This document shows, one piece after another, positions 27,677 through 36,549 of a stretch of DNA of 64,000 bases. Positions within the stretch are counted from its first letter, which is position 1. Every line of letters starts with the position of its first letter. The notes beneath the pieces are model-generated. The model was not told the origin of the DNA. It made no database searches and saw nothing but the letters and a program-made list of their open reading frames with translations. Origin of the DNA: Candidatus Pelagibacter sp. RS39 (GTDB taxonomy: Bacteria; Pseudomonadota; Alphaproteobacteria; Pelagibacterales; Pelagibacteraceae); NCBI RefSeq assembly GCF_002101315.1, contig NZ_CP020777.1, positions 930,001 through 994,000 of the forward strand. The letters run 5' to 3'. The position numbers and the translations under genes are program-made.

Positions 27677-28164
27677 TAAAAAAACTTTTAATTACTTTAT
27701 TATTTTCAGTATTTATAATTTCTAACTCATTTGCTGCTGGATCAAGTGATAGCGGTTCTTCTAAAACTAAAACACAGTACGATATGGCTGTTACTCATAT
27801 TAAAGCTGCAAAAAACTTTGAAAAAAAAGATAAACTTGAAAAAGCAAAAAAAAGATATGAGAAAGCCCAAAAATTATTAATTCAATCTAATAAAAAATTT
27901 CCAAATAAAGCAGATACACTAAATTATCTTGGTTTTACCACTAGAAAACTTGGTGACTTTGAAAATGGAGAAAAATATTATTTAGCAGGTTTAAAAATCG
28001 ATCCCAAACATGTGGGTATTAATGAATATCTAGGCGAACTATACGTAGCAACAAATAGACATAATCTTGCAGTCGAAAGACTTGAAGTGTTAAAAGGATG
28101 TAATTGCAAAGAATATGATGACTTGAAAGCCATCATTGCTGGCGAAAAAGTTTCAAAATATTAA
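27673..28164 (+). CDS. Exported TPR-repeat protein
   Basis: A 163-residue protein with a signal peptide (hydrophobic LLITLLFSVFIISNSFAA, likely cleaved near residue 22) and then two to three tetratricopeptide-like repeats: AVTHIKAAKNFEKKDKLEKAKKRYEKA, DTLNYLGFTTRKLGDFENGEKYYLAGLKIDP and GINEYLGELYVATNRHNLAVERL. It ends with a CNC motif (GCNCKEYDDLKAII). It is probably a periplasmic adaptor. The ATGA overlap with pxpA places it in the same transcript, though no functional link is known. Confidence 0.82.
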   Translation: MIKKLLITLLFSVFIISNSFAAGSSDSGSSKTKTQYDMAVTHIKAAKNFEKKDKLEKAKKRYEKAQKLLIQSNKKFPNKADTLNYLGFTTRKLGDFENGEKYYLAGLKIDPKHVGINEYLGELYVATNRHNLAVERLEVLKGCNCKEYDDLKAIIAGEKVSKY

Positions 28165-28190
28165 TTACTTATAATAGACAACAGGATCTG

Positions 28191-28210
28191 AACAATTATA
28201 ATTGTTTTTT
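28191..28210 (+). terminator. Short palindrome with T run after the TPR gene
   Basis: AACAATTA-TAATTGTT (28191-28206) is a perfect palindrome followed by a run of T, 27 bases after the TPR stop and just before the TTG of the TerC gene. The stem is AT-only apart from two pairs, so termination would be weak. Confidence 0.35.
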
Positions 28211-28224
28211 AAAATTATGTTACA

Positions 28225-28836
28225 TTGTTAGAAGAATCTCTCATACTCTTACAGATCATATTTATTGATATTATCTTGGCTGCAGATAATGCAATTATAA
28301 TTGGTTTAATTGCTGCAAACTTTGTACCTAAAAATAGAAAATTGATTATTTTTTGGGGCGTAGTTGGTGCGCTTGTTTTCAAAATTTTATTTGCTATTTT
28401 TGCTACTTACCTTTTTCAATTTTATTGGGTCAAAATAATTGGTGGTCTTCTTTTAATCTGGATTGTTAATGACCTTAGAAAAGATTTATTTGAAATTAAA
28501 AAGATCAAATCACCTACTAAAAAATCAAAAGAACCATCATTTATTAAAAGTATTTATAAAGTCCTTTTTGCAGACATAACTATTAGTTTTGATAACGTAA
28601 TTGGTGTTGTTGGTGCTGCAAAAGGTAATTTTGGCTATATGATGTTTGGGCTTATCTTGTCAGTTGTTTTGACTGGTGCATTAGCTACATATTTAGCAAA
28701 TTATATTCAAAGACATCTTTGGATTGCCTATGTTGGTTTAGGTTTTATCTTACTTGTTGCTTTACAGTTGATTATTGGTGGATTAAATGATTATGGTGTT
28801 TTATCAATTAATGAAACCTTTAAAAAATACTTCTAA
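28225..28836 (+). CDS. TerC family integral membrane protein
   Basis: A 203-residue membrane protein with about seven helices. The paired TerC motifs are present: DIILAADNAIIIGLIA near residue 15-30 and ADITISFDNVIGVVGAA near 115-131, whose Asp-Asn pairs are thought to bind divalent metal. Family members have been linked to manganese export and tellurite resistance; which applies here is not visible. The start is a TTG at 28225, since no in-frame ATG precedes the first helix. Confidence 0.88.
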   Translation: MLEESLILLQIIFIDIILAADNAIIIGLIAANFVPKNRKLIIFWGVVGALVFKILFAIFATYLFQFYWVKIIGGLLLIWIVNDLRKDLFEIKKIKSPTKKSKEPSFIKSIYKVLFADITISFDNVIGVVGAAKGNFGYMMFGLILSVVLTGALATYLANYIQRHLWIAYVGLGFILLVALQLIIGGLNDYGVLSINETFKKYF

Positions 28837-28845
28837 TTAAAAAAA

Positions 28846-29703
28846 TTGCCACTTAAACATTTATTCATTTTAATCTTTATAATGATAGCTCATGGGAGTG
28901 CGTTTCCAGTAGCCAAGTTAGCTCTTAATAATTCTGTTCCACCCATCTTAATGGCCTCATTAAGAATGGGATTGGTCTTTTTGTTACTTATACCTTTTTG
29001 GAAATTTAAACTTCCTAATAAAAAGTTTTTCAAACCATTGATTTCATTTTCAATTTCTATGGGTGTTTTAGTTTATGTATTTATGAATTTATCACTATTT
29101 CATTCTTCAATAATTGCTCCTATAATTTTAGGATCTCAACTTGCGATACCGTTCGGAATACTTGCGAGTGCTTTTCTCTTAAATGAAAATATTAGTAAAA
29201 ATAAATGGATTTTGATTTTCACATCCTTTCTTGGAATAGTTATAATTTTTTTTGATCCTAAATTAACAGAAAACTATTTAGGTTTATTTTTTGCCAGTCT
29301 TATGGCTTTATTTTTCGGACTTGCGCAAGTTTATTCTAGACAACTAAAAGAACTGCCAATAAGTATGATAAATGCTAGCACAGGTATTTTTGGTTTTGTA
29401 ACACTCATAATTATTTCAGCTTTCATTGAAGGTAATGTTCAAGAGAATATTGAACAAATAAATTTTGAATCATGGACGCTCATATCTTATCAAGCAGTTA
29501 TAGTATCTTTATGTGCACACTTGCTGATGTTTTATCTCTATAAATTTTATACTGTTGGAAAGATTTTTCCTTTTTATTCCCTCTTTCCAATATTTGGGAT
29601 TATTCTCACTTATCTAGTTTTTGGTGAAGTGCCCACTATTTTGTTCATATTGGGTGGTATAATTGTAATTACTTCGGTGTTTTTTTTACACAAAATTAAA
29701 TAA
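28846..29703 (+). CDS. DMT-superfamily (EamA) permease after the TerC gene
   Basis: A 285-residue inner-membrane protein with about ten helices. AHGSAFPVAKLALNNSVPPILMASLRMGLV is a typical EamA first-helix region, and the second repeat begins near YLGLFFASLMALFFGLAQVYSRQL. The start is a TTG at 28846, nine bases after the TerC stop; no ATG lies before helix 1. Co-transcription with TerC is likely. Substrate unknown. Confidence 0.83.
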   Translation: MPLKHLFILIFIMIAHGSAFPVAKLALNNSVPPILMASLRMGLVFLLLIPFWKFKLPNKKFFKPLISFSISMGVLVYVFMNLSLFHSSIIAPIILGSQLAIPFGILASAFLLNENISKNKWILIFTSFLGIVIIFFDPKLTENYLGLFFASLMALFFGLAQVYSRQLKELPISMINASTGIFGFVTLIIISAFIEGNVQENIEQINFESWTLISYQAVIVSLCAHLLMFYLYKFYTVGKIFPFYSLFPIFGIILTYLVFGEVPTILFILGGIIVITSVFFLHKIK

Positions 29704-29752
29704 TTTGCTTATTGCAACTTTTTATAAATCAGATTTAATTTGGTTTTTAAAA

Positions 29753-29764
29753 ATTGTTAACAAT
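29753..29764. promoter_or_regulatory. 12-bp palindrome upstream of ABC binding-protein gene
   Basis: ATTGTTAACAAT is a perfect palindrome 14 bases before the ATG of the substrate-binding protein and just upstream of its AAAGGA ribosome site. It could be an operator, or simply AT-rich coincidence. Confidence 0.3.
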
Positions 29765-29778
29765 AAAAAAGGATAATA

Positions 29779-30960
29779 ATGAAAAAACTATTTGTGGCTG
29801 CATTTATATTTGTTTCTACTTTTACAACAAATGTTTTTGCAGAAGTAAAAATGGGAATTATATTAGGATTTACTGGTCCAATTGAATCCCTTACACCAGC
29901 AATGGCAGCATCTGCTGAGCTTGCTTTTAAAGAAGCATCAGATTCTGGATCATTACTTGGTGGTGAAAAAATTTCAGTTGTAAGAGCAGACTCAACTTGT
30001 GTGGACTCAGCGGCAGCTACTGCAGCAGCCGAGGGTGTAATTGCACAAGGTGTTGCAGCAATTATGGGAGCTGACTGTTCAGGTGTAACAGGTGCAATTG
30101 CATCTAATGTTGCAGTACCAAACGGTGTTGTAATGATTTCACCTTCAGCAACATCTCCAGGTTTAACAACTCTTGACGATAAAGGATACTTTTTTAGAAC
30201 AGCTCCTTCAGATGCAAGAGGTGGACAAATCTTAGCTGATGTTACAAAAGACAGAAAAATTAAGAGTGTAGCAATTACATACACTAATAACGACTATGGA
30301 AAAGGTTTAGCAGATGTTTATAAAGCAGCTGTTGAGGCTCATGGTATTAAAGTTACTACAGTAACTGCACACGAAGATGGTAAGGCAGACTACTCTTCTG
30401 AAGTAGCAACGCTTGCTTCAGCAGGTGGAGATGCAGTAGCAGTAATAGGTTACTTAGACCAAGGTGGTAAAGGTATTATTCAAGCATCTTTAGACTCTGG
30501 TGCATTTGATAGATTTATTTTATCAGATGGTATGATAGGTCAATCTTTAGTTGATGCGTTTGGAAAAGATTTAAATAAATCTTTTGGTTCATTACCTGGT
30601 TCAACTGGAAAAGGAGCTGGAGTATTTGCTAAAGTTGCAAGTGCTGCAGGTATAGATAGTTCTGGTCCATACACAGGAGAATCTTATGATGCTGCTGCTT
30701 TAATAGTTTTAGCTATGCAAGCAGGTAACTCAGCTGACAGAGCTTCAATTGCAAAAAATGTAATGGATGTTGCAAATGGTCCTGGAACAAAGATTTATCC
30801 AGGTCAGCTTAAAAAAGGTTTAGATTTATTAGCTAAAGGTAAAAAAGTTGACTACGAAGGTGCAACTGGAGTTACTTTTACAAGCGTCGGTGAAGCTGAA
30901 GGTTCTTTCTTAGAACAAGAAGTTAAAGGCGGAAAATTCAAAACTAAAAAACAAAGATAA
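29779..30960 (+). CDS. Amino-acid ABC transporter substrate-binding protein (Liv/HAAT type)
   Basis: A 393-residue periplasmic type 1 binding protein with a signal peptide (MKKLFVAAFIFVSTFTTNVFA). The mature part begins EVKMGIILGFTGPIES, typical of the branched-chain/hydrophobic amino-acid family, with ADCSGVTGAIASNVAVPNGVVMISPSATSPGL and ITYTNNDYGKGLADVYK. Codon use is clearly less AT-rich than neighbours, with many GCA, GGT and ACA codons, suggesting very high expression, as expected for SAR11 binding proteins. It faces the livM-H-F-G genes across a terminator instead of leading their operon. Ligand unknown. Confidence 0.93.
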   Translation: MKKLFVAAFIFVSTFTTNVFAEVKMGIILGFTGPIESLTPAMAASAELAFKEASDSGSLLGGEKISVVRADSTCVDSAAATAAAEGVIAQGVAAIMGADCSGVTGAIASNVAVPNGVVMISPSATSPGLTTLDDKGYFFRTAPSDARGGQILADVTKDRKIKSVAITYTNNDYGKGLADVYKAAVEAHGIKVTTVTAHEDGKADYSSEVATLASAGGDAVAVIGYLDQGGKGIIQASLDSGAFDRFILSDGMIGQSLVDAFGKDLNKSFGSLPGSTGKGAGVFAKVASAAGIDSSGPYTGESYDAAALIVLAMQAGNSADRASIAKNVMDVANGPGTKIYPGQLKKGLDLLAKGKKVDYEGATGVTFTSVGEAEGSFLEQEVKGGKFKTKKQR

Positions 30961-30980
30961 TTTTTATCTTAAAAGAATTA

Positions 30981-31015
30981 AACCCCTGACATCTTTGATG
31001 TTGGGGGTTTTTTTT
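30981..31015 (+). terminator. Rho-independent terminator of the binding-protein gene
   Basis: AACCCCTGACATC (30981-30993) pairs with GATGTTGGGGGTT around a TTT loop and is followed by eight or more T residues. It is GC-rich against an AT-rich background and begins 20 bases after the stop. It separates the plus-strand binding protein from the minus-strand liv operon. Confidence 0.93.
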
Positions 31016-31085
31016 AAAAAAATAAATACTTATCTGCCATATATAAAGCCCAAGCAATAGCAGCACCTGTAATAATATATTTCAT
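31014..31085 (-). CDS. Possible 23-residue membrane microprotein after livM
   Basis: An ATG four bases after the livM stop opens a 23-codon frame ending at the terminator: a basic start (MKY), one hydrophobic helix with small residues and Trp (IITGAAIAWALYM), then ADKYLFF. The close coupling to livM and the well-formed single transmembrane profile suggest a real small protein, but at this length chance is a serious alternative. No ribosome site is obvious. Confidence 0.35.
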   Translation of the reverse strand: MKYIITGAAIAWALYMADKYLFF

Positions 31086-31089
31086 AAAC

Positions 31090-32460
31090 TTATTTTATTT
31101 CTATTTTTTCAGGAAGTATACCCTTTGGTCTATACCTCATAATTAATAATAAACCTATTCCCATCATTAAAAATCTGAAATAAGGAACACTTTCAATTAA
31201 ATGAACTTTCAAAAAATGTGTATCTTCTAAACCTGCTGTTGTTAAATTAACTAAGTACAATCCTATTGGTGCTGCTTCAATCCATAAGAACCAAACTACA
31301 AAACCTCCAAGAATTGCTCCAAAGTTATTACCACTACCACCAACAATAACCATTACCCAAATCAAAAAAGTATATCTTAAAGGTCTATAACTCCCTGGTG
31401 TAAATAATCCATCTTGAGTTACAAGCATAGCTCCTGCAATACCGACAATAGCTGATCCTAAAACAAAAATTAACAAATGCTGTTTAACTACATTTTTGCC
31501 CATAGCATTAGCAGCTTCTTCATTATCTCTGATAGCTCTCATCATTCTTCCCCAAGGAGAGTAAAGAGCTTTTTGAGTTAAAATTAAAAGAATAATCACA
31601 ACAACTAAAAATAAACCTGAATAACAAAGTTTTACAAATACTGATGATCCTTCTATTACAAATTGATTAAGTGCTGCTTGTCTCTCTGTAATATCAGAAA
31701 TCAAAGCTAATTTTCCTGAATTAAATTTTTCAACTAGATTTATAAACCATTCTGTTTCTTGTAAGTTAACTTCATATGGAGCAGGACGTTTTAAACCAAT
31801 CACATTTTTAACACCTCTGGTTAACCAGTCTTCATGTTTGATAATTGCTATTACTATTTCTGATATTAGTAATGTCGCTATTGCTAAGTAATCAGCTCTT
31901 AATCCTAATGCTACCTTACCAATGACAAAAGCTAATCCTCCTGCAAAGAAAGCACCGACAATCCAAGAAAAAATTATTGGAAGCCCTAGCCCACCTAAAA
32001 ATCCAGTTCTAGCTGGGTTTACTTCTTCAATTGCTTCAATACCAGGTTCAGAGACAAATCGTATAATAATTATTCCTGAAATAATAATTACAGCGATTAT
32101 ATAATTTCTAATTTTAGATTTTTGATATCTTTTAAGAACAAATCTAACAGCTAAAACAATTCCAATTATAAGAAATAGACTTAATAGAATATTGGTACCC
32201 CCTGCGCTCCAAGCCTCTTGAACTGGATTTACAGAAATTAAAACTGCAGCTAGACCACCTAGTGCGGTAAAGCCCATTATTCCAAAATTAATCAAACCGG
32301 CATAACCCCATTGAATATTAGCACCCATCGTCATGACAGCTGATATCAAACATAAATTAAAGATGGATAAAGCAATATTCCAAGATTGAAATATACCTAC
32401 AAGGATAATTAATCCCATCATAATACTGTAAGCTACAATTACATTTAAATTTTTTCTCAC
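31090..32460 (-). CDS. livM: Branched-chain amino-acid type ABC permease LivM
   Basis: A 456-residue inner-membrane permease, longer than typical LivM (about 330-425). Seen are MTMGANIQWGYAGLINFGIMGFTALGG, ADYLAIATLLISEIVIAI, and the cytosolic EAA-like segment SPWGRMMRAIRDNEEAANAMGKNV near 325. A periplasmic insert of about 60 residues (WLTRGVKNVIGLKRP to ERQAALNQFVIEGS) explains some of the length. It overlaps livH by four bases. With LivH it forms the channel of an importer for hydrophobic or other amino acids. Confidence 0.92.
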   Translation of the reverse strand: MRKNLNVIVAYSIMMGLIILVGIFQSWNIALSIFNLCLISAVMTMGANIQWGYAGLINFGIMGFTALGGLAAVLISVNPVQEAWSAGGTNILLSLFLIIGIVLAVRFVLKRYQKSKIRNYIIAVIIISGIIIIRFVSEPGIEAIEEVNPARTGFLGGLGLPIIFSWIVGAFFAGGLAFVIGKVALGLRADYLAIATLLISEIVIAIIKHEDWLTRGVKNVIGLKRPAPYEVNLQETEWFINLVEKFNSGKLALISDITERQAALNQFVIEGSSVFVKLCYSGLFLVVVIILLILTQKALYSPWGRMMRAIRDNEEAANAMGKNVVKQHLLIFVLGSAIVGIAGAMLVTQDGLFTPGSYRPLRYTFLIWVMVIVGGSGNNFGAILGGFVVWFLWIEAAPIGLYLVNLTTAGLEDTHFLKVHLIESVPYFRFLMMGIGLLLIMRYRPKGILPEKIEIK

Positions 32461-33467
32461 AATATCTTTCCTTTAAATATTCCTGATGGACGATAGAGCA
32501 ATACAATTACCAATATTGAAAAAGATACTGCAAATTTATAATCAGTTGAAAGTAACTGAATTAAACCATCTGGTTCCATGCTTTCTGGTAAAACATACAT
32601 AAAGAATTTCTTATATGCATAAGTCAACAGTATTTCTGAAAAGGCAATTACGTAACCTCCTAGGAAAGCTCCAAAAGGATTACCAATTCCCCCAACTATA
32701 GCAGCAGCAAATATTGGGAGCATATTATTGAAATAAGTAAATGGTTTAAAACTTTTATCTAAACCATATAAAACTCCACCTATTGTTGCTAAAATTGCAG
32801 CAATCATCCAAGTAATCATAACAATTTTTTTTGGATCTATTCCAGAAAGTAATGCTAAATCTTCATTGTCAGAATAAGCTCTCATACTTTTTCCAGTTTT
32901 TGTTTTATTTAAAAACCAAAATAAAGTTGAAACTAAAATTATTGTGACAACAATTGTAATAACTTGAGTTGACTTAATAGCAAGTCCCTCGTTTAAACCT
33001 GTCATTTCCTTAAACTCATTAGCTTTAATCAAAAATTTCTCACCATCAAAAAATCTTCTATCTGATGGGCCAATTATAATTCTTACAACTGCTTGGGTAA
33101 CAAACATTACTCCAATACTTACCATTGCTAATTGAACAGGGGGACTTTTATTTAATCTGTAATATTTAAATACAAACTTATCAATAATTAGCATGTATAA
33201 ACCCATAAAGAGAATTGCAAAAGGTATTGCTAAAAGTGCAGTGGGTAAAAAACCAAGGGATAAACCAAGTGACTGAAAGTACCACGTAAAAAGTATGGCA
33301 ACCATTGTGCCAAATGACATCATGTCTCCAGTTGCAAAATTTGCAAAGCGCAGTATTCCATAAATCAAAGTTACAAATATGGCTCCAATTGCTAATTGAG
33401 ATCCGTAGGCAAGAGCAGGAACAAAAATATAATTTAATAAAAGAATTAACGCGTTTAGAAAATCCAT
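32457..33467 (-). CDS. livH: Branched-chain amino-acid type ABC permease LivH
   Basis: A 336-residue membrane permease with eight or more helices. QLAIGAIFVTLIYGILRFANFATGDMMSFG at the N-terminus is typical, as is the cytosolic loop TKTGKSMRAYSDNEDLALLSGIDPKK and FNNMLPIFAAAIVGGIGNPFGAFLGGYVIAF. It is translated directly after livF (adjacent stop and start) and overlaps livM by four bases. Confidence 0.93.
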   Translation of the reverse strand: MDFLNALILLLNYIFVPALAYGSQLAIGAIFVTLIYGILRFANFATGDMMSFGTMVAILFTWYFQSLGLSLGFLPTALLAIPFAILFMGLYMLIIDKFVFKYYRLNKSPPVQLAMVSIGVMFVTQAVVRIIIGPSDRRFFDGEKFLIKANEFKEMTGLNEGLAIKSTQVITIVVTIILVSTLFWFLNKTKTGKSMRAYSDNEDLALLSGIDPKKIVMITWMIAAILATIGGVLYGLDKSFKPFTYFNNMLPIFAAAIVGGIGNPFGAFLGGYVIAFSEILLTYAYKKFFMYVLPESMEPDGLIQLLSTDYKFAVSFSILVIVLLYRPSGIFKGKIL

Positions 33468-34175
33468 TTAACCACCTAAAAAAGAGCTTCTTACTCTTGG
33501 ATCGTTTAGTAATTCTTTACCTGTCCCTGAATAACGATTTTCACCAGTGACTAATACATATCCTCTATCAGAAATATTGAGAGCTTGCTTTGCATTCTGC
33601 TCAACCATCAAGATTGCAACATTTGTTTTTTTTACTTTTATAATATGATCAAAAAGTTCATCCATCACAATTGGAGAAACACCAGCAGTTGGCTCATCTA
33701 ACATGAGTACAGATGGTTTAATCATCAGCGCCCTTCCTAATGCAACTTGTTGTCTTTGACCTCCTGACAATTCTCCCACAAATTGTTTTCTTTTTTCAGT
33801 TAAAATTGGGAAAAGATTATAAATTTCATCGATTACTTTTGTATAGTCTTGATTGACTAAGAAAGCACCCATTTCTAAATTTTCCTCAACTGTCATTCCT
33901 GCAAATACATTTTTTGTTTGAGGTACGAATGAAATTCCTTCTTTCACTCTATCTTGTGGAGAAAGTTTTGAAATATCTTTACCGTCAATAATTACAGACC
34001 CTGATTTTAAATTTAATAAACCTAGCATGGCTTTCATAGCTGTGGATTTTCCAGCTCCATTGGGACCAAGAATGGAAACTATCTCTCCTCTTTCAACATT
34101 AACAGTACATGAATTAATTATATCTGGACCCTTGCCATATCCACCTGTCATGTTGTTTCCTTCAAAAAAAGCCAT
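33468..34175 (-). CDS. livF: ABC transporter ATP-binding protein LivF
   Basis: A 235-residue ATPase with Walker A GPNGAGKST near 38-46, signature LSGGQRQQVALGRALM and Walker B SVLMLDEPTAGVSP. The short length and FVPQTKNVFAGMTVEENLEMGAF match LivF rather than LivG. It sits two bases after livG and directly before livH, giving the order livG-F-H-M. It powers import by the LivHM channel. Confidence 0.94.
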   Translation of the reverse strand: MAFFEGNNMTGGYGKGPDIINSCTVNVERGEIVSILGPNGAGKSTAMKAMLGLLNLKSGSVIIDGKDISKLSPQDRVKEGISFVPQTKNVFAGMTVEENLEMGAFLVNQDYTKVIDEIYNLFPILTEKRKQFVGELSGGQRQQVALGRALMIKPSVLMLDEPTAGVSPIVMDELFDHIIKVKKTNVAILMVEQNAKQALNISDRGYVLVTGENRYSGTGKELLNDPRVRSSFLGG

Positions 34176-34177
34176 AT

Positions 34178-34963
34178 TTAATTATCTTTTAGTTTTGAAC
34201 CTCTACCTAAGTAGCTTTCAATTACTCTGTCATCTTTTTTTGCATCTTCCACTGAACCCTCAAATAAAACAGATCCTTCTGCCATAACAATTACTGGATC
34301 ACATAATCTTCCTATAAAATCCATATCGTGCTCAATCATGCAAAAAGTATAACCTTTCTCTTTGTTTAACTTCTCTATAGCTGTACCTAAATCCTTTAAT
34401 AAAGTTCGATTAACTCCTGCGCCGACCTCATCTAACAATACTAACTTTGCATCTACCATCATTGTTCGTCCCAATTCTAATAGTTTTTTTTGTCCTCCAG
34501 ATAAGTTTCCAGCTAATTCATTCTTTAAATGACTTAAATTAAGAAAATCAACTACTTCCATTGCTTTTTCTTTTATTTGACTTTCCTCTTTTGCAACTAA
34601 TCCAGGCTTTAATAAAGCATTCATCAACTTTTCTCCAGATTGATTGCCTGGTACCATCATCAAATTTTCTAAAACTGATAAATTCGTAAATTCATGAGCT
34701 ATTTGGAAAGTTCTTAATAATCCTTTTGAAAATAATTCATAAGACGGAACATCAGTGATATTTTGATTATTAAATAAAACACTACCACCAGACGATTTTA
34801 AATTTCCAGCAATTAAATTAAATAAAGTTGTTTTTCCAGAACCATTAGGTCCTATTATACCAGTTATAGTTCCTTGTTTTACTTTTAATGAACAATTAGA
34901 TACGGCTGCTAATCCACCAAAATATTTTGATAAGTTTTTTATTTCTAAAATATTATCTTGCAT
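34178..34963 (-). CDS. livG: ABC transporter ATP-binding protein LivG
   Basis: A 261-residue ATPase with Walker A GPNGSGKTT, signature NLSGGQKKLLELGRTMM and Walker B KLVLLDEVGAGVN, plus the LivG-type RTFQIAHEFTNLSVLENLM. The Walker B glutamate is followed by VGAG where LivG usually has PxAG, a small difference. The C-terminal extension VIESYLGRGSKLKDN is family-typical. It lies 12 bases after the ProC-like gene. Confidence 0.93.
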   Translation of the reverse strand: MQDNILEIKNLSKYFGGLAAVSNCSLKVKQGTITGIIGPNGSGKTTLFNLIAGNLKSSGGSVLFNNQNITDVPSYELFSKGLLRTFQIAHEFTNLSVLENLMMVPGNQSGEKLMNALLKPGLVAKEESQIKEKAMEVVDFLNLSHLKNELAGNLSGGQKKLLELGRTMMVDAKLVLLDEVGAGVNRTLLKDLGTAIEKLNKEKGYTFCMIEHDMDFIGRLCDPVIVMAEGSVLFEGSVEDAKKDDRVIESYLGRGSKLKDN

Positions 34964-34975
34964 TACTGAATTAGA

Positions 34976-35734
34976 TCACAATCTCTTATAAATCTTCTTA
35001 AGTGATTTTTCTAGTAATCTATAATAGCCTGACTTCCTTAATTCATTAACACCTTGCCAATTAAGTCCACCTGGTGTCTGTTCATCTACTAAATTTTTCA
35101 ATGGCCTAGAGGAATTTGAGAGAGCCAGCTCAGCTAAAGCTGAATATAACAAAGTTACATATTTTTGTGCATCTAATTTATTTGTTTTTTTTCTAATCAA
35201 CCAATTTGATAAAACATTCAATAATTCATAAAATGAGGCCATTGTTCCTGAAATAGCCCAAAAATTTTTTGATAATTTTTCATTTTTGATTTCAATTGTT
35301 TGACCTATTTTGTCAAAAAAACTTTTAACTTTTTTATTAGATGGAAATATTGCAACTGGTCCTTTGCCCAATCTAATTGGTGGCATTGGAATGGCTCTTA
35401 TAATAGTAGATTTTATTTTGATCAATTTATTTAATTTTGTATAGTTTGTAGTAGACATAAAACTTACTATAATTTGCCTATTTCTAAATTTTAGTTTAGG
35501 CAATATTTTTTCTCCAACTTTTGGTAAAATTCCAAGAAATACCCAATCTGCCTTATTTATTACCTCTTGATTATTTTTAGCAATGACAACCCTTTTAAAA
35601 TATTTTTTTAGGAAAAGTGCTTTTTTTTTATTTCTTGGTGAAATGATTATTTTTTTATATTTTATCTTAGATTTACAAATACCAGTTATTACATCTGAGA
35701 CGATGTTCCCTGTACCTATAAAACCAAGATTCAT
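34976..35734 (-). CDS. Pyrroline-5-carboxylate reductase family protein
   Basis: A 252-residue protein with an N-terminal NAD(P) motif (LGFIGTGNIVSDVITGI) and the C-terminal ProC dimerisation domain: MPPIRLGKGPVAIFPSNK, then LLYSALAEL and DEQTPGGLNWQGVNELRKSGYY, in place of the usual SPGGTT loop. It may be a divergent ProC, making proline from pyrroline-5-carboxylate, or a reductase for another cyclic imine. It is the first gene of a transcript that continues into livG-F-H-M, hinting that the transporter's ligand is linked to this reductase. Confidence 0.78.
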   Translation of the reverse strand: MNLGFIGTGNIVSDVITGICKSKIKYKKIIISPRNKKKALFLKKYFKRVVIAKNNQEVINKADWVFLGILPKVGEKILPKLKFRNRQIIVSFMSTTNYTKLNKLIKIKSTIIRAIPMPPIRLGKGPVAIFPSNKKVKSFFDKIGQTIEIKNEKLSKNFWAISGTMASFYELLNVLSNWLIRKKTNKLDAQKYVTLLYSALAELALSNSSRPLKNLVDEQTPGGLNWQGVNELRKSGYYRLLEKSLKKIYKRL

Positions 35735-35784
35735 CAGTTAATAATAATTTAATTTTTTGTAAAATTCTTCTATTTATTTAAGAC

Positions 35785-35816
35785 AAAAAAAAACCCCCTC
35801 TTTTGGAGGGGGTTTT
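35785..35816 (-). terminator. Rho-independent terminator of the outer-membrane protein gene
   Basis: On the minus strand a GC-rich stem (AAACCCCCTC with GAGGGGGTTT) is followed by nine T residues, 32 bases after the stop of the outer-membrane protein gene. The stem is symmetrical, but only the minus strand has the long T run. Confidence 0.92.
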
Positions 35817-35847
35817 AAATTAACAATTAAACTATCTTTAATTATAT

Positions 35848-36549
35848 TTAAAATGATTTTCCAATTGATATTCCTGCACCATATCCAGAAATACCATCTG
35901 CTTTAACAGATTTTGTAGAATCATTGTCGTTGGTTAAAGTTGCTCCATCTAAATCCATGTAGCTAGCTTCAAATCTTGCAAACATTCCATCTGCCATATC
36001 CATGCTATATCCTAAAGCAATTGAATATCCATCTAAAGTAGTGTTACCATAAGCACCACCAGTTCCTAAATTTTCATCAGTTATTAATTCTACTTCTACA
36101 TAACCAACTTTAGCATAAACATTGTCATTAATGTTAGCTAAAGCATAAATAGTAGTTAAATCTTCGAATGAAACTTTAACTGTGTTTCTTACTGATGATG
36201 TATCTTCACCAGTCGCTACTGCGTGCATATTTTGAATGTTTTCAACTGTTTCAGAGTCCATTGAATGTGGAACATAATTTACTCCAAGAGATACTTGATC
36301 AGTTAAAGCTGCTTCAAAGAAAATTGATCCCATCATTACTGCCGCTTCAGCATCTTCACCTTCATCTGCTGTGCTTTTAGTTACATCTGTTGTAGATCTA
36401 TTTCCTGAGTGATCACCACTGAACAATTCTGAAGCTCCATCTGCAGAGAATACACCACCAGAAACAGTTGCACCTAAGCTAAATCTCTCTGCGTTAGCAA
36501 GAGAAATTGATCCTAGAAGCATAATTGCTGCTATTAAAAATTTTTTCAT
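35848..36549 (-). CDS. Small outer-membrane beta-barrel protein
   Basis: A 233-residue exported protein: signal peptide MKKFLIAAIMLLGSISLANA, then alternating polar/hydrophobic strands (SLGATVSGGVFSA, SLGVNYVPHSM, VYAKVGYVEVELIT, GYSIALGYSMDMADGMFARFEASYMDL) and a C-terminal phenylalanine (GAGISIGKSF), the usual barrel-assembly signal. That suggests eight strands, like small OmpA/OmpW-type barrels. No ligand can be inferred. It has its own terminator, and its promoter must lie in the long noncoding region just upstream. Confidence 0.85.
   Translation of the reverse strand: MKKFLIAAIMLLGSISLANAERFSLGATVSGGVFSADGASELFSGDHSGNRSTTDVTKSTADEGEDAEAAVMMGSIFFEAALTDQVSLGVNYVPHSMDSETVENIQNMHAVATGEDTSSVRNTVKVSFEDLTTIYALANINDNVYAKVGYVEVELITDENLGTGGAYGNTTLDGYSIALGYSMDMADGMFARFEASYMDLDGATLTNDNDSTKSVKADGISGYGAGISIGKSF

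Noticed and set aside
29757-30284. A 175-codon open frame on the minus strand opposite the ABC binding-protein gene
   Set aside because: It is produced by the Ala/Ser/Gly/Thr-rich codons of the real gene on the other strand; its translation is a low-complexity Ala/Pro/Ser string without a family resemblance.
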